NCBI GenBank assembly: GCA_012274445.1 | Contig: JAAROD010000004.1 | Location: forward strand, 1,302,001 to 1,366,000 | Length of the DNA stretch: 64,000 bases | Reading direction: 5' to 3' | Source: Sclerotiophoma versabilis | Lineage: Eukaryota > Ascomycota > Dothideomycetes > Pleosporales > Didymellaceae | Part shown: positions 1 to 11,502 of the stretch, piece by piece | Numbering within the stretch: position 1 is the stretch's first letter | How the letters are laid out: each line of letters opens with the position of its first letter | Position numbers and translations under genes: made by a program | The notes under the pieces: generated by a model | What the model was told of the DNA's origin: nothing | The model's input: only the letters and a program-made list of their open reading frames with translations | Databases searched by the model: none

Positions 1-200
1 CGACTGGTCGTAGAAGAGGGCGGCGGCGACTTGGACGTCTCCGTTGGCTGCGTCGAGGTAGCGTCCAGCCTGCAGGTAGTCAGCAGGTAGCTCCGCGCTT
101 CTAGGGCCTTCGGTCGCCTTGCCTCGGCGGGAGCGACGCCCGTCAGGCCTGCAAGCTGTGCAATCTGGTCGTCGCGGGCGGCGGGGGCGCTTGAAGACAT
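1..200 (-). CDS. UBA-domain protein, N-terminal fragment (possible Shp1/p47-type Cdc48 adaptor)
   Basis: Partial gene running leftwards off the window. Exon 1 is 200-123 (26 codons from ATG at 200) and exon 2 is 69-1 (23 codons, open to the edge). The joined 49 residues read as a UBA three-helix module: a DDQIAQLAGLTGV first helix and a GRYLDAANGDVQVAAALFYD C-terminal part. UBA domains bind ubiquitin, and an N-terminal UBA of this type opens Shp1/p47-family cofactors of the Cdc48 ATPase, which I infer here. The intron (122-70) starts with GCAAGG instead of GT and ends TGCAG after a CTGAC branch site; only this GC-AG intron joins both UBA halves in frame. Other UBA-UBX proteins are equally possible because the UBX or SEP part lies outside the window. 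Confidence 0.65.
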   Translation of the reverse strand, partial: MSSSAPAARDDQIAQLAGLTGVAPAEARRPKALEARSYLLTTCRLDATSTQPTETSKSPPPSSTTS

Positions 201-715
201 GGCCGGGACGTGTGCGCGGCGGCTGGGGCGGAAGGAGTGGTGGGCGAGCAGAAGCGGTGGATGTGGGTTGGGAGCGCTCCAGCGGGCGCAGTGGGGGTGC
301 GAAGGCGGCGGCAGCGCTGACGTTATGTCGACTCTGCGCCGACTCTGTGCCTGGCGGCAGGCGCAGACGCACATGCGCCTGCTCGACCACCGCGTCCTTG
401 CCGGCCAGTCCTCACCAGCCAGTCCTCAGGCGGCTCGGCGGCCCTGGCGATGCTCGCAACACTCGAGTCCAGCCCAGAGCCGGCCCTCCTGCGCCTCTGA
501 TAGCACAGCTTCCTCGCCCGCGCGAGCACCCGCGTGCATCCAAGCTCCCGCATGCCAAGACCGGGGATCGCTCAGAGCCTCAGCAGCATCGCTCCATCGC
601 ACTTCACCTCGGCAGCGGTGCCGCCCATCACATCCATTCCAGAGGGCACTGGCCTCGTCGCTCAAGCGCCCACAAGCAGACTGCGAGGGAGATTGCACCC
701 GCATCACCAGCCACA

Positions 716-1189
716 ATGTCCGACCCCCTCGACCTGCTCTCCGCAGACCCAGCCGCCGCCGGCGGCATGGACGCCTCCACGACCACATTCCCCTCCGACT
801 CGGAGAACTACGAATCCGCCGACGTCTCGCCCTCGCCGCCGTCCAGCTCCTCGCCCTTGATCCTCTACTCGCCCCCCACACTGTGGGGCTTGATCCGGGG
901 CGCTGCCATCAACCTACTGCTGCCCTTTGTGAACGGTCTGATGCTGGGCTTCGGGGAGCTGGTGGCAAACGAGGCGGCCTACAGACTGGGGTGGAGTGGG
1001 ACCAAGGTACGTCGACCTGTGTGGGGGGTGCGGGCGTTGTTGGAGGTACAAACTGACGTGTGCTAGATCTTCCCTGCTGGACGAAGTAGTTCGAGACGCG
1101 TGGGCCCGGGAGTCGAGATGCGCGCCGACCCTGTGGAGAGACGGAGGAGGAATGGACAGGAGCTGGACATGTACACGGCTCTGGAGTAA
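716..1189 (+). CDS. MIM1: Mitochondrial outer-membrane import protein Mim1/Tom13
   Basis: 137-residue protein from exons 716-1006 and 1067-1189; the intron is GTACGT...TGCTAG. Mim1 sits in the mitochondrial outer membrane and helps insert alpha-helical outer-membrane proteins and assemble the TOM complex (family knowledge). Residues 1-50 are acidic and Ser/Pro-rich. Residues about 58-83 form the single membrane helix, with the family core NLLLPFVNGLMLGFGELVAN followed by AAYRLGWSGTK and a basic tail. The start at 716 (context CCACAATGTC) was chosen over the long upstream open frame, because the upstream part is low-complexity Arg/Gly-rich sequence and the Mim1 family is short. It converges on OXA1, with 308 bp between the stop codons. 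Confidence 0.87.
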
Positions 1190-1497
1190 GCGAGCGAGGA
1201 GAGCAATCCGTTGCAGGCCCACACCAAGCAGCACCACCCACCCGACTACGGCTGGGGCGTGAGAAAGGTACACACAGAACGCACGGCGGCTGGCTTTGCC
1301 TTCACTTGAACGAGCGTCATGGGGAGTGATTATAATCGCGAATCTAGACAGACAAATCATGCAACAAATGAGACGGCGTCTGCGTCCAAGTATTTGTACA
1401 AGAATTCTACAAGTACAACGTCCGCCATTCATGTCCGTGTGCTTGTGCCCGTGAGATATAACCCTAAACATGCAGTATTGTACACTTTCCCCTTCCT
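1190..1497. other. Convergent 3' intergenic region between MIM1 and OXA1
   Basis: 308 bp between two facing stop codons. No further coding exon recognised; presumably holds both 3' UTRs and polyadenylation sites. Confidence 0.6.
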
Positions 1498-3461
1498 TTA
1501 CCTCCTGTTCTCGAACCTCCTTCTCCTCTCCACCTCGTACTGCTCTGCCTTCCTCTTCCTCTTCTCCTCTTCTCGGCTCAGGTTGGTGCCAACATCGTAA
1601 CCAGCCCGCTGCATCATGCCCCTCATGCTATCCCCCACCCTGCGCTTGACATACGCCATCTTGTAGTTACGGCGGTAGTAGTCAATCTTCTCGCTCAAGC
1701 TACCCTTGGGGCCCTCGTCAAAGTCAACGTCACGGTCCGGGAACTCCTTGTCAATCTTCGGTTGCTCGGGACGCAAGTGTAGAGGCAGTGTCGTGCCCTC
1801 CTTGATCTTGATGGCGCCGCCGGCAAGCGTTGCGTTGCGACGGGTTGTGGACTTGGTGTTGAGTTGAGTAGGGGGCTGGTAGCGGATCTTGCCATCAGGG
1901 CCCTTGATGTCCTTGAGCTTCAGCTCGCCCTTGACAACCTTGGAGAAGACCTCGTTGCTCTCTGGGGTAGGAAGGGCGCGGATGCGGATCATTCGTCTGA
2001 AGCCGTTCTGCTTGAGGAGGTAGCCGGTACACGCACCGAGGATACCAGACACCAAGAAATAGAGCTGCAGAGCGGAGGCCTGAAATGCGGTGATGAGACC
2101 GATGAAGAAAGCCATACCAGTCATCAACTTCCGTCGTGAGGCTGCCTCTGCGGTCGCATCTGCCACACCGGTTTCGCCACCACTCTGTGTACACGGTCAG
2201 ATACGCTTCAAGTGCGTGCATGGGAGAGGATGGCGTACCTTGAAGATCTTGTACATGATGAAGGTCGTGGTAGCTGGCAGAATGAAGTAGGGATCCCGGA
2301 CGCTCAAGTCAGTGAACCACAGGAAGCCATCATGCACCATTCCAGGGACAGGCAGTTCTCCCATAGCTCGGAGGCATCGGAAGGCGCTGAAACCAACAGC
2401 AGCCTGGATGACTGTAAAACCTCCCATCCAAATGAAGCCTCCCATGACGGGCTTCAGGACAGCTGCCTGCTGCATCTTGATCAGATCCGCCTTTTGCTTG
2501 TCGCCCGCAGCTATGGCAGCATTCAGCTTCTCCTGCAACGGTTGAGTCGCTGGCTTCAGGGCGGCCATGGCAGCCATCTTGTCAGAACTGAGGGCCTGGA
2601 AAACGAACATGCCGCTACGCACGACGACAGTGGCTGCCATGATGCTTCCTGCCCAGCCCCAGCCCGTCTGCAGATAGATTGTCTCGAGAAGCCTCTCAAA
2701 CGTGGTTGTGAGGCCGTAGCCGTAGTCCAGTCCCAATTCTGCTAGCTGTCCGGGGTGGTCGATGAGCTGTGTGGGATCGATCTCTGCCTTGGGAACAACA
2801 TCCTTCACAGGTGCCTGGCCGAGGAGCTCGTCCAACGTCTGCGCATCGAGCGTCGATGACGCGTCCTCAGCTGGTGTGATACTGCTCTCGGTGACGGCGG
2901 CCTTGTCAATGCCCGCGGGCGCGATCTCAGGGGTGGCGGTGGTCACTTCAGGCTCGAATGCTGGTGCGGGTGTGGGTGCTGTTGCGGCGGGTACGGGCGT
3001 GTTCGAGAACTCAGCGACGGGCACTGTTTCGGTAGGCCCACCTGGTGTGCTGGACCGGCCCCAGCTCCATGGCGCGTACCATGAGCCGTAGCGAACAGAG
3101 GATGCGTTCAGGGCAATGTGCGGGTTTGCGCCAGCGCCAGTCCTCCGTGGAGCGGACAGCGGGCTTGCGCGAGCGGAGCGAGGGAGACCGGCGGTGCGAG
3201 GAAGGGAAGAGAACTGCAAGCCACACGTCAGCAGGCTTGTAGGAGGGACAACAGCACTCGCTGTGCCGCACGTGTGGGCGCGTGCAATTGCATGTGTGCC
3301 ATAGCTACGCGGCGGCATGCGGAGGCGGACGTGTGCTGCCGAGTGGTTTCCAATCCTCATGAGATGCGCACCTTTCTTGAAGCATTAGAATAGATATGTG
3401 TCGATTGGCGCAAAGTCAAGGGAGCAAACTGGGCGGGCCGCAGCCCTCTACTTGGCAGCAT
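1498..3461 (-). CDS. OXA1: Mitochondrial inner-membrane insertase Oxa1 (YidC/Oxa1/Alb3 family)
   Basis: Three exons, 3461-3372, 3213-2239 and 2184-1498, give 583 residues. Oxa1 inserts mitochondrially encoded and some imported proteins into the inner membrane. The first exon (starting MLPSRGLRPAQFAPLTLRQS) supplies a basic, Ser/Thr-rich matrix-targeting sequence; the 158-bp intron after it has a CTGAC branch site and ends TTGCAG before FSSLPRTAGLPRS. Next comes a Pro/Ala/Thr-rich spacer, then the YidC core beginning near ELGLDYGYGLTTTFERL, with membrane helices including GWGWAGSIMAATVVVRSGMF and the conserved MGGFIWMGGFTVIQ region. The C-terminal tail is long, basic and charged (KRRVGDSMRGM to the end), the ribosome-binding type of tail known in Oxa1. 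An open frame starting at 3360 would skip the targeting exon and was not used. Confidence 0.88.
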
Positions 3462-3985
3462 TGTGAGATGTCGTCCGAAGTCGTAGGTCATGCTCTGGGG
3501 TCCTCCATCTTTTTCGATGCATGCCAAGCATCGACCCACTCAAGCCAACTGCGCAGTTCTGGGGTCTTCAAGGCACGGGACATCACCTCCTCCAAGTTCA
3601 CAGAACCCTCTTCGTAGATAATAGTCCATCTATTTCTCGCTAGTGAATTATAAGAGAGCACATATTACGCCTTTTCAGTGGGTATCTCGGCCTCCTAGCC
3701 GCCCCATTGCCCCATAACACCAGTCGAATGCGATAAACAGGCCGTTCGCGGCAATGTGGTACAACAGATGTGACTGTACAACAGCCATCGAGGAGCCATC
3801 ATACTCCGCAAAACTATCCTCGAGACAATCAGAACGAATACATGTGCAAGAAATGAAACTAACGCCCAGGCAACGGAGAAGGCTTGTTGTACAGCGTCCG
3901 TCTAGAAGTGGAATCAAGTGCTTCACTCCGCTGTCGTGAAATCTGACAATGGAGGAGAGCCAGGCATGCTGAAGACGCTGGATAC
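3462..3985. other. Intergenic region upstream of OXA1 and downstream of KDM5
   Basis: 524 bp, both neighbours on the minus strand. It must contain the OXA1 promoter and the KDM5 3' UTR. No convincing coding exon on either strand. Confidence 0.5.
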
Positions 3986-6900
3986 CTAGTCCAGATAGCT
4001 GTTGCCTTCTGTGACTGCTAGGGCTTCCTCCGCCTGCCCACCACCCATCTCCATGGCTTCGCCAAACATCTCTTGCCCGTTGCCCGAGCTCTTAAAGAGG
4101 TCCTGCATAGGACTGGTCGGAACTTGTGCAGAGCTCTCAAAGAGCCCCGGATCAAGGGGCGCGACTGAGGAGCTGCCACCAAAGTTGAGTGGCGCATTGG
4201 TGGCAAAGGTAGGCGAGTTGTTGTAGGTCGACGTTGTGTTTGAGTTGAAGAAGTCATTCTCGCCGGACTCACGACGAGGATCACCTGGTGGGGTATGTGA
4301 TGAATCCGTGTTTGAGTTGAGACCTTGAGGCTTGGCCTGATCTCCCTCCTTGCGCTTGATTTGATGATTCTTCGTACGTAGGTGTGGTGGCAGATCATCT
4401 GGGTTGGAGATGCCGAGCTGGTTCATGAGCTTCTGCTGCTTCGTTGGTCGAGGCTTGCGAGTTGATAAGGAGACCTGCAAGATAGGCGGAGGGTTAGGCG
4501 CGACAGGAGCCCACTTGTGCAGTTCCTGACGGAAGAAGTTGATCTCTTCTGTTAGAAGAATATCGGCGCCCTCAAGTTTACGCAGATAGAAGCGTTGAGT
4601 GGTAAGCTCGTCGGGACTAGACATCAGCGGGTTGATGTATTGTTGAACGTATTCGCGGAATTTGGAACCGTGGTCGACGATGGAATCTAACGTCTCCTCC
4701 TCTTCGGGCTGGAATGGCAAATTTGGCAACTCATCCTGCCAGGCCATCAGATCCTCCAGTTTGGGACGTGTGGCATCGCGCGGGATCTTGACGCGGTGAT
4801 CACAAATAGGACACGTGTATTTGTCGTCTTCCTTGACCTTCCCACGGGCAATCTTGAGGCACTTGCCGTGGTACCTGAAAACAGTTAATATTTTCTCCCA
4901 CATAGGGGAGTAGAAATGGACTCACCATTCATGACAAAGTTCACACTCTATCATCATGCCAGCTTCAGGCCTGCGACAGATGCAGAACACGTCACGACTA
5001 GAGCCTGAGCCATCCACTTCCTCTCCGTCCACAGGACTAGCCTCACGTGAGGCAGGTTCCACAGGCATGCGCGGCTGGTCAGACAAGTCGAAGCAAGACC
5101 GATTGCGGTCGTCTACCGCCTTCATGTGCTGGTGAAGGATGTGAAGGGGCGCGTTAGCTTTGCCAAAGAGCTTCTTGCCGCGACGCATCCAGTCTTCATG
5201 ACGCTTTTGCTCCTTCTCCAGGTCAATGGTGCCCGCAGGTTTGCTATTGAGTGCGTTCAGTGCCTCCATCGCATCACGCACTTCTTTGTAAGTCGGCCGT
5301 TGACGGAAATCGGGGTTTTTACTCCGCTCGAACAACGACATGATGAGGTCTTGAGCATCGCGCTGCTTCTTGAGGATGGCATCCACCGCAGCTCGGGTTT
5401 CCGGTGTGACTGGCAAGCTTGTGGCTTGCTTGGACAAGGCGTCGAGCTGCTGGTAATGAACATTCTCGACAGCCATCAGTTCTTTGGCCTTGGTTTCCCA
5501 GAACTCTCCCTGCTCCTTCTTGCCTTGTAAGAATTGTATCTCAGGGTGATTCTCAGGAACGCCCAACTCGACACCACGAGTAATGAGCTCACCAACTTCT
5601 TGGAGTGTTGTAGCAGGCTTGTACTTGAACTGGTCGCTTTCACGCAGCCACTTCAATTGCTGGACAACCTTCTCCAAAGACTCCAACTCTGGTACATCCA
5701 CATTAAATGACTTGCCTTCCTCGAGTAGCTCATCGAGACGAGCAATGCTTTGCTGATTAGGGCGATCACGAAGGGCAATGCGTGCTTTGTCCTGGAATTC
5801 AGCAATGCTCTGTGCACGTTCGCGCAGTGCGGTGATCTCTGGACAATCGAAGCCAAGACTCTTCGCTTTTGTGAGAAGCTTCTGGATGTTCTCCATGCTT
5901 CGATACTCACGGTCCTTGTCTTCAGCGTCTGCTGTTCCTCCCTTGTTGGCGCCTCTGCCTCTGCCTGTTCGCACATTCTTTTGGCGAGCCTGCTGTTTGC
6001 GTGTGATGTAGGCAATTGCTTCTTCTGCAACCTCAGTGCACTTATCGACAAATTCTCTGAGGTCCAGTAGTCCAGGGAGTTCCCAGTCAATCTTCTCGCC
6101 CTCATGCATCAGAGTACGCAGTACCTTCAGTTGCGGCTGAGGGCCCTCCGCCATCAGAGCTTCCAGCTTGGCCTCCCAGGCATCCGGTAGGCCTGCCTTG
6201 TCTGCGACTTTTTGGACAATGGATGCGATGGCATCGTCCGTCATGCGATGGATAAGAACATGCTCACCTCCATCGCCCTGGTAACGCCTATCCATGGGAC
6301 TGCCGGAACAGCATTCGAACAAGCCAGCATGCTGTAAACACAGAACCTTCTTAGTGTTGCGGCAATAGAACCTAGACAGATAGCTGTATGTTTTGCAGAA
6401 AGCACAGATCAACTCCTCCTCATGCACGTCGGTGTCATCTACAATGAACTCAAGCTGGCACTGAACTGACTTGTGCTCGCCAGGGCCTTCGCTACCGTCG
6501 AGCTTGCAAGTGTGTGGACGCGACCCCTTGTGCGTCTCGAGGAAGGTTGTCCGCAGGCGCGCTTCGCGGATGCGCATTCGATCAAGGGCTGGACCCAGCC
6601 ACTTGGCCGTCTTGATCGTTGTATCTTTGCGCCCCGCGGCTGCCAAAAGCAATTCGTCGTGGGAAAAGCAGGGCTGTCGCCTGTACTCCTGGAGACGAAG
6701 AACACCGTGTTCGCCGAACGGTTCCCAATCGCTGGGCGCGAAGTTGACGGCCTCATTGAAGTTGAAGCCATGATTGAAGCCAGCATGATAAGCTTGTGGG
6801 AACGTAATAACAAACTCGCCTGCCCTTTGGTCAATTGCATAGACCCTGACACCGGCCTTCTTCAGTTGTTCGGGTGTCAAGAGGGTCACAAGCTGGAACA

Positions 6901-9206
6901 AAAGATCCGGTTGTGTCTCAAACAGCTCCGGGACAGCCTCACGCATAGCCTGCTCGAACTTGCCTACGTCCTCTGCAGGGATGCCATACCACGTCTTTGT
7001 AGCGCCAAAGTGCTGGTAGTTTGCCGAGTACGTGTAGTGGTCCTCAGCATGCCAGCAGAAGGTGGAAAATACCATGCCGACGTAGAGCCATGGCACAGTC
7101 ATTCCTGAGATGTCAGACTTAATATGCCTGAAGAGTGAGTCTGGTGCGTATGGCAAGATATTCAAGTTCCATGGATCGGTTGAGTACGGGTCTCGCGGAT
7201 TACGTTCAATGGTTGGGAAGCCACTGCCGTGTGTTGTCGTATGCACGTCAGCTCCATATTCAACTTCGACCGTCTCCGTGAGGTTCTCAACAAGTCGCCA
7301 GAACTCCTTCTCAATCTCGTCCTCGGTTGGTTGCTTGTGCTCGTTTGTGACAGGATCAAAGACGGTCTTGCCGGCAAAGTGAGCTTGCTTGAAACCTTGG
7401 GCCTTCTCTTGGAATTGCTTCAATGAGTACACGCCACCTTCCTCGAAGCCAAACTCGCCTGTGCCCACAAGACATCGTGGACAGTGCCAATCATGGGTAG
7501 GAACACTGCGGATCGGCGGGTCGAGACAATAGCCATGGTACCCGTTGTCACAGCTATCGCACAGCAGGATGTTGGTTGGATCATTGTCTGTACCGCAGGT
7601 CTCGCAGCGCTATCATGGTCAGCCCGAATGACGTTACTCGAATGGCTAGGTTATCACTTACATCGCCTGGGCGCTCGTCGGTAGAACGCGTGCGTGGGTT
7701 GGTGTTGCCTGGGGTTGACTGGCGAGGCTGCGTCATGTGTGAACCGGCTACCGTGGGCGCATCTGCAAGTCAGTTCGTTAGCCAAAATCACCACCAATGA
7801 GAAGGCCGCGCGAGCCGAGCCATAGCAAGGATACCTCAAGCGAGGTGACTCTGCATACGCCTGCATGCAGGTGTGTGCTTACCTTTTCTAAGCCGCTTAC
7901 TACGGCGGCCGCTCGCTTCATCGGCGTCCTCGTTCATGCTGCTCTCTCCGTCTTGGGACAAGGTGCGCTTTAGTTGGTTGAAAGCATTTCCGCTGGACAA
8001 CGGCGTTAAGCCATTTGCTGTTGGTCTCAAGTCTGGTGTGTTGTGAGCTGAAAGCATAGGACTATCGGCATTACGCAGTGGTGTTGATGTGCGGGAGTCG
8101 ATGAAATCCCTATGCAGTCCGTTCGGTGTGTTGACTGCGGAGAACGAGTTGGTTGCGGGTGTTGCAGAAGGAGCAGGGGCTGAAGTTCCATTTACTGGTG
8201 TAAATCCTCCCGAGTTGACAGCTGTGAAGCCTGACGAAGCTGCTGGTCGTGGTAGTTCAGGCGGGGTAGGCACCGCGTCGCCATGCAGTGATGCGTTCAA
8301 GGCTGCAGAAGCGCGTGCTGCCGGCGATTCCAGGGCGTTCGCTGTGGGCGTCCCGTGTGCCGACTTCTTCAATGGTGAATGCGCCGGCGATGGGGTGAAG
8401 GGGCCGCCGTGCTCGACTTCGAGCATTTGTTGAACGCCAGGCTTCACGACGCGCAAGTACTCTTCATATGGATGCAGCCATTTTTGATACGAGTTCTTCA
8501 ATGAAGTGGAGAGCGAGGACATGATCTTGCCGCTGTAGCCAAGAATACGGCCAATCTCAGCCCATTTCTTTTGCTTGCAGACACGCTCGAAGCCACCTCT
8601 AGTCTCCACGGCTTTCTTTAGCTTGTACAGGTCAAGGGGGCGCTTGTCGACACTCGGAAAGCGGGTGAGGCTGTGGCCATGTTGCTTGTGGAACTTGGCC
8701 AGCTGGTCGAGGTAGTTCAGGTTGGCACGTGTACCGCCTTCTACGGAATTCAGCTCCTGTCGTCGGGTGCGGAAGTGGAAGCGCTCGGTGTCGACGGCGA
8801 AAGGCGGATTCCACGAGTCTGGTGGGACAATCTTCACGATGCCGTACTGTTGCGCCTCTTCCCGTATGCTCTGCATGTACGCCAATGGGTCCTTGAACTG
8901 CTCGGCAGTGGGCCTGTAGGTGGGAGCCTCTTGCAGGCCGAACATGCGCTGGGACTTGGGCGGCAGCTTGTTCGGCGCGTTGTGTCCCCTGCGCTCAACG
9001 GTGGCCAGGTCCAGCGGCGCCGACTTGCGCGCGCTCAATGGAATCGCGTTCGCGCTGCTTGGCTGGGCGCCGTTCGCACATGTCGCAGCGCCGCCCATGC
9101 GCGAGCGCGGAGGTGCACCGTCAGACATGCCGCCGTCGGTAGCGAGTCGAAAGGTCGTTATCGTTGCGCCGGTCGGCGGTCCACCCGGCGGCACAAAGTC
9201 GACCAT
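3986..9206 (-). CDS. KDM5/JARID1-type histone H3K4 demethylase (Lid2-like)
   Basis: Four exons: 9206-7883, 7762-7662, 7609-4926, 4874-3986; 1665 residues. Domain order: JmjN (about 90-130, PTYRPTAEQFKDPLAYMQSI), ARID (about 160-250, KRPLDLYKLKKAVETRGGFE), PHD1 (about 477-522, CETCGTDNDPTNILLCDSCD), JmjC (about 640-770), C5HC2 zinc finger, PLU-1 helical region, and PHD2 split by the last intron (about 1350-1397, FCICRRPEAGMMIECELCHE). The JmjC iron ligands are visible: H662 and E664 in FCWHAEDHY, and H750 in AYHAGFNHG. This is the full KDM5 architecture, so the protein should remove methyl groups from H3K4 in the nucleus. A second in-frame ATG at 9128 (MSDGAPPRSR) may be the true start. All splice joins keep frame. 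Convergence of JmjN, ARID, PHD and JmjC makes the call firm. Confidence 0.93.
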
Positions 9207-10306
9207 GGCCCCGTCCGTCGATGCACGCGGTGCTCTTGCCGGAGATGGCGGTTTCGGGCGCGGCGACGAGCGTCGGGGTGGTGTTCAGGGTGCGGCCGTG
9301 GTTCGAGAGCTGCTGCTCGGCTGTTGTGGGGGCTATCGTGGGGAACTGTCTGCGGCAGGCATGGGACCTGCGTACGGTGCAGGCGACTGCCTTGGACCGG
9401 ACGGGCAGTCTTGCGCTGGGAACCTGGCGCGAAAGAGCGTGTGGACGCCCTTCAGTGTTGGAGCGCGCCGGGAGGGGTGGTCAAGCGGCGTGGCAGCGGT
9501 GCCGGTCGGAGGGCGGTGGTGTGGAGGAGAGGAAATGGCGAGCAGCGACTTGGGGAAAGCCGGGCGAGAGCGTAGGTGCGATGCACTAGCGTACTCGAAC
9601 CAAAGAACATGCGGAGCGGAGCATTGCCCTGCAAGGACGCCTCTAGTCGAACACCGAACGCATGCAGGATCAATCCGTCGCAAGTGCCATCACACTGCGA
9701 ACGCTCTTGAGCGGAAGCCCTGGCCACGGCTTCGTTGCGCACATGCCGTGCGGGAGCCTCTCGTCGTGGGAGTGATTGATGCCAGTCCCCAGAGCTGTGG
9801 TTGCCGATTGGCGCGAGGCTGCGCTACACATTCACCTCGCCTCAGGCTGACAGTGCCGCACCAGCGGGAATGTGTGCTCGGCCTCCTCCACTCTGACGGC
9901 GCAAAAACCAGACAAGACCTTGCTTCTGGCTCTTGACAAGCATACAACTGCTCATCTCGCGCAGCCTCGCCGCTTCAACCGCTGCAGACGGTCCACGTTC
10001 GCCACCCTGCTGCGTCGTGCAGCAGACGCCAAACATCGACTGGGAGACTTGTCAAGGCGTGACATCTCTCACTCGTTTCTGCGTGCATGGTGTCAATGTA
10101 GCGCCGGCAGCTCGAGAGTAATCACGCCGTGCGAGCATCGACCTGAGGTCAGCAGTAGGACAAGGGTGTCCAGCGTGCGGCGTTCTCGAGCCTCAGCCCA
10201 CGGCCAATCAGCAGCCATCTCCTTCCCAACCCGGCAGCTGCCTGTCCGCATTAGGCGGCCGATCATCAACAACAACAGCACCACCACATCGACTGACGAC
10301 CGACTG
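9207..10306. promoter_or_regulatory. Divergent promoter region between KDM5 and SLX1
   Basis: 1.1 kb between two diverging start codons, GC-rich in its left part. Open frames extend through it (one is in frame with SLX1 for 145 codons upstream of its ATG), but the translations are low-complexity and show no domain. Treated as promoter and 5' UTR of both genes. Confidence 0.45.
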
Positions 10307-11395
10307 ATGGCCGAACTGCTGAAAATCGAGAGCAAACCCATTCCAGCCTTCTACTGCTGTTATCTGCTGCGCTCAAAGAACCGCAAATCCTACTACATCG
10401 GCAGCACACCAAACCCTGCTCGCCGCCTCGGCCAACACAATGGCACGAGCAAGGGCGGCGCAAAGCGCACCGCCCTGCAGAGCAAGCGGCCGTGGGAGAT
10501 GACATGCATCGTCACCGGGTTTCCGTCGCACTTTGCTGCACTGCAGTTTGAGTGGGCGTGGCAGAACACGCATATGACCAGACACATCGACCGGGACGTT
10601 AGGGACGCTCGAGCCATGGAGCTGCAGAAAGGCAAGAAGGGCGCCCCCGTTTCCACAGGAGGGCGAAAGAGACCACCAATGTCGCTGGAAGCCAGGTTGA
10701 AGAACTTGCACCATCTCCTTGGGGTGGACAGTTTCCGGAGGTGGCCCCTGCATCTGCGCTTCTTTGCGCCCGATGTGTTCAAGCAGTGGGAGCGACATAC
10801 CGCAAAGATGGCGCCCAAGTTGAGGGAGAGCGTCACCGTTCATGTTACTCCTGCTGAGATGCCGAAGCTTGCACCCGACGTCTGGGCGGAAGTTGGCTCG
10901 CACTACATCCCAGACATCATACGGCATATCCCAGTCGCGTATGAAGACTGCAAGCCGCATGTCGAGAAGTCGATGAAAACGTTGCAAGACGAGACAAGGC
11001 ACTCTTGTGGAGTCTGCAAGAAGAATGCAGACAGCTCGTCTACCATGCTTGTAGTTTGTCCTGTTGAGACGTGCAACACGGTTTCTCATCTAACTTGCTT
11101 GTCGAAGAGGTTCCTGTTCGAAGATGACAATTCGGAAGGCGCGTTGATTCCTATCCAAGGCACGTGTCCGGGTTGCCGCACCAATCTGAAATGGTCGACT
11201 TTGATGAAGGACCTCAGTCTACGCACGTACGGCGAAGACGAGATCACTGCAATGTTCAAGCCAAAACGAAAGAAGAAGTCGGATACACAGGATGTTGAGG
11301 TGGAAACTGGCGAAGAAGACGAGGACCTTGACGAGACATGGATGAAAGATGTCGATGAAACAGATCCGGAGATACCCAACAGCCCAAGTAGATAA
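10307..11395 (+). CDS. SLX1: Structure-specific endonuclease catalytic subunit Slx1 (GIY-YIG)
   Basis: Single exon, 362 residues. Slx1 is the nuclease subunit of the Slx1-Slx4 complex that cuts branched DNA such as flaps, replication forks and Holliday junctions in the nucleus. The GIY-YIG domain begins at residue 14 (AFYCCYLLRSKNRKSYYIGS), has the conserved Arg in NPARRLGQHNG, and the catalytic Glu at about 82 in LQFEWAWQNTH. A cysteine/histidine zinc-binding RING/PHD-like module follows at about 234-290 (CGVCKK ... CPVETC ... HLTC ... CPGC). The tail (312-362) is acidic with one basic KPKRKKK patch, a possible nuclear localisation signal. The start at 10307 lies 13 codons before the first conserved residue, as in the family. 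The SLX4 partner is not in this window. Confidence 0.93.
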   Translation: MAELLKIESKPIPAFYCCYLLRSKNRKSYYIGSTPNPARRLGQHNGTSKGGAKRTALQSKRPWEMTCIVTGFPSHFAALQFEWAWQNTHMTRHIDRDVRDARAMELQKGKKGAPVSTGGRKRPPMSLEARLKNLHHLLGVDSFRRWPLHLRFFAPDVFKQWERHTAKMAPKLRESVTVHVTPAEMPKLAPDVWAEVGSHYIPDIIRHIPVAYEDCKPHVEKSMKTLQDETRHSCGVCKKNADSSSTMLVVCPVETCNTVSHLTCLSKRFLFEDDNSEGALIPIQGTCPGCRTNLKWSTLMKDLSLRTYGEDEITAMFKPKRKKKSDTQDVEVETGEEDEDLDETWMKDVDETDPEIPNSPSR

Positions 11396-11502
11396 TTACG
11401 CCCACTATGCGCCTCAGAACAAGATAGCTTGGAGGCTTCTGTATATCCAGCAAAAACCATACTCGCATTGAAGTCCAGCTATGCCACCAACCATCCCTAT
11501 TT

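Noticed and set aside
119..715. Long plus-strand frame upstream of and in frame with MIM1
   Set aside because: Translation is Arg/Gly/Ser low-complexity, and Mim1 proteins are short; the ATG at 716 gives the family length. The left part also overlaps the UBA exon on the other strand.
6473..7108. 211-codon plus-strand frame inside KDM5
   Set aside because: Antisense shadow of the JmjC exon.
8673..9575. 300-codon plus-strand frame opposite the KDM5 5' end
   Set aside because: Shadow of the GC-rich coding strand; Arg/Trp/Cys-rich with no domain, and the minus strand encodes JmjN and ARID.
9872..10306. 145-codon in-frame extension of SLX1
   Set aside because: No resemblance to Slx1, which starts just before the GIY-YIG domain; interpreted as 5' UTR.
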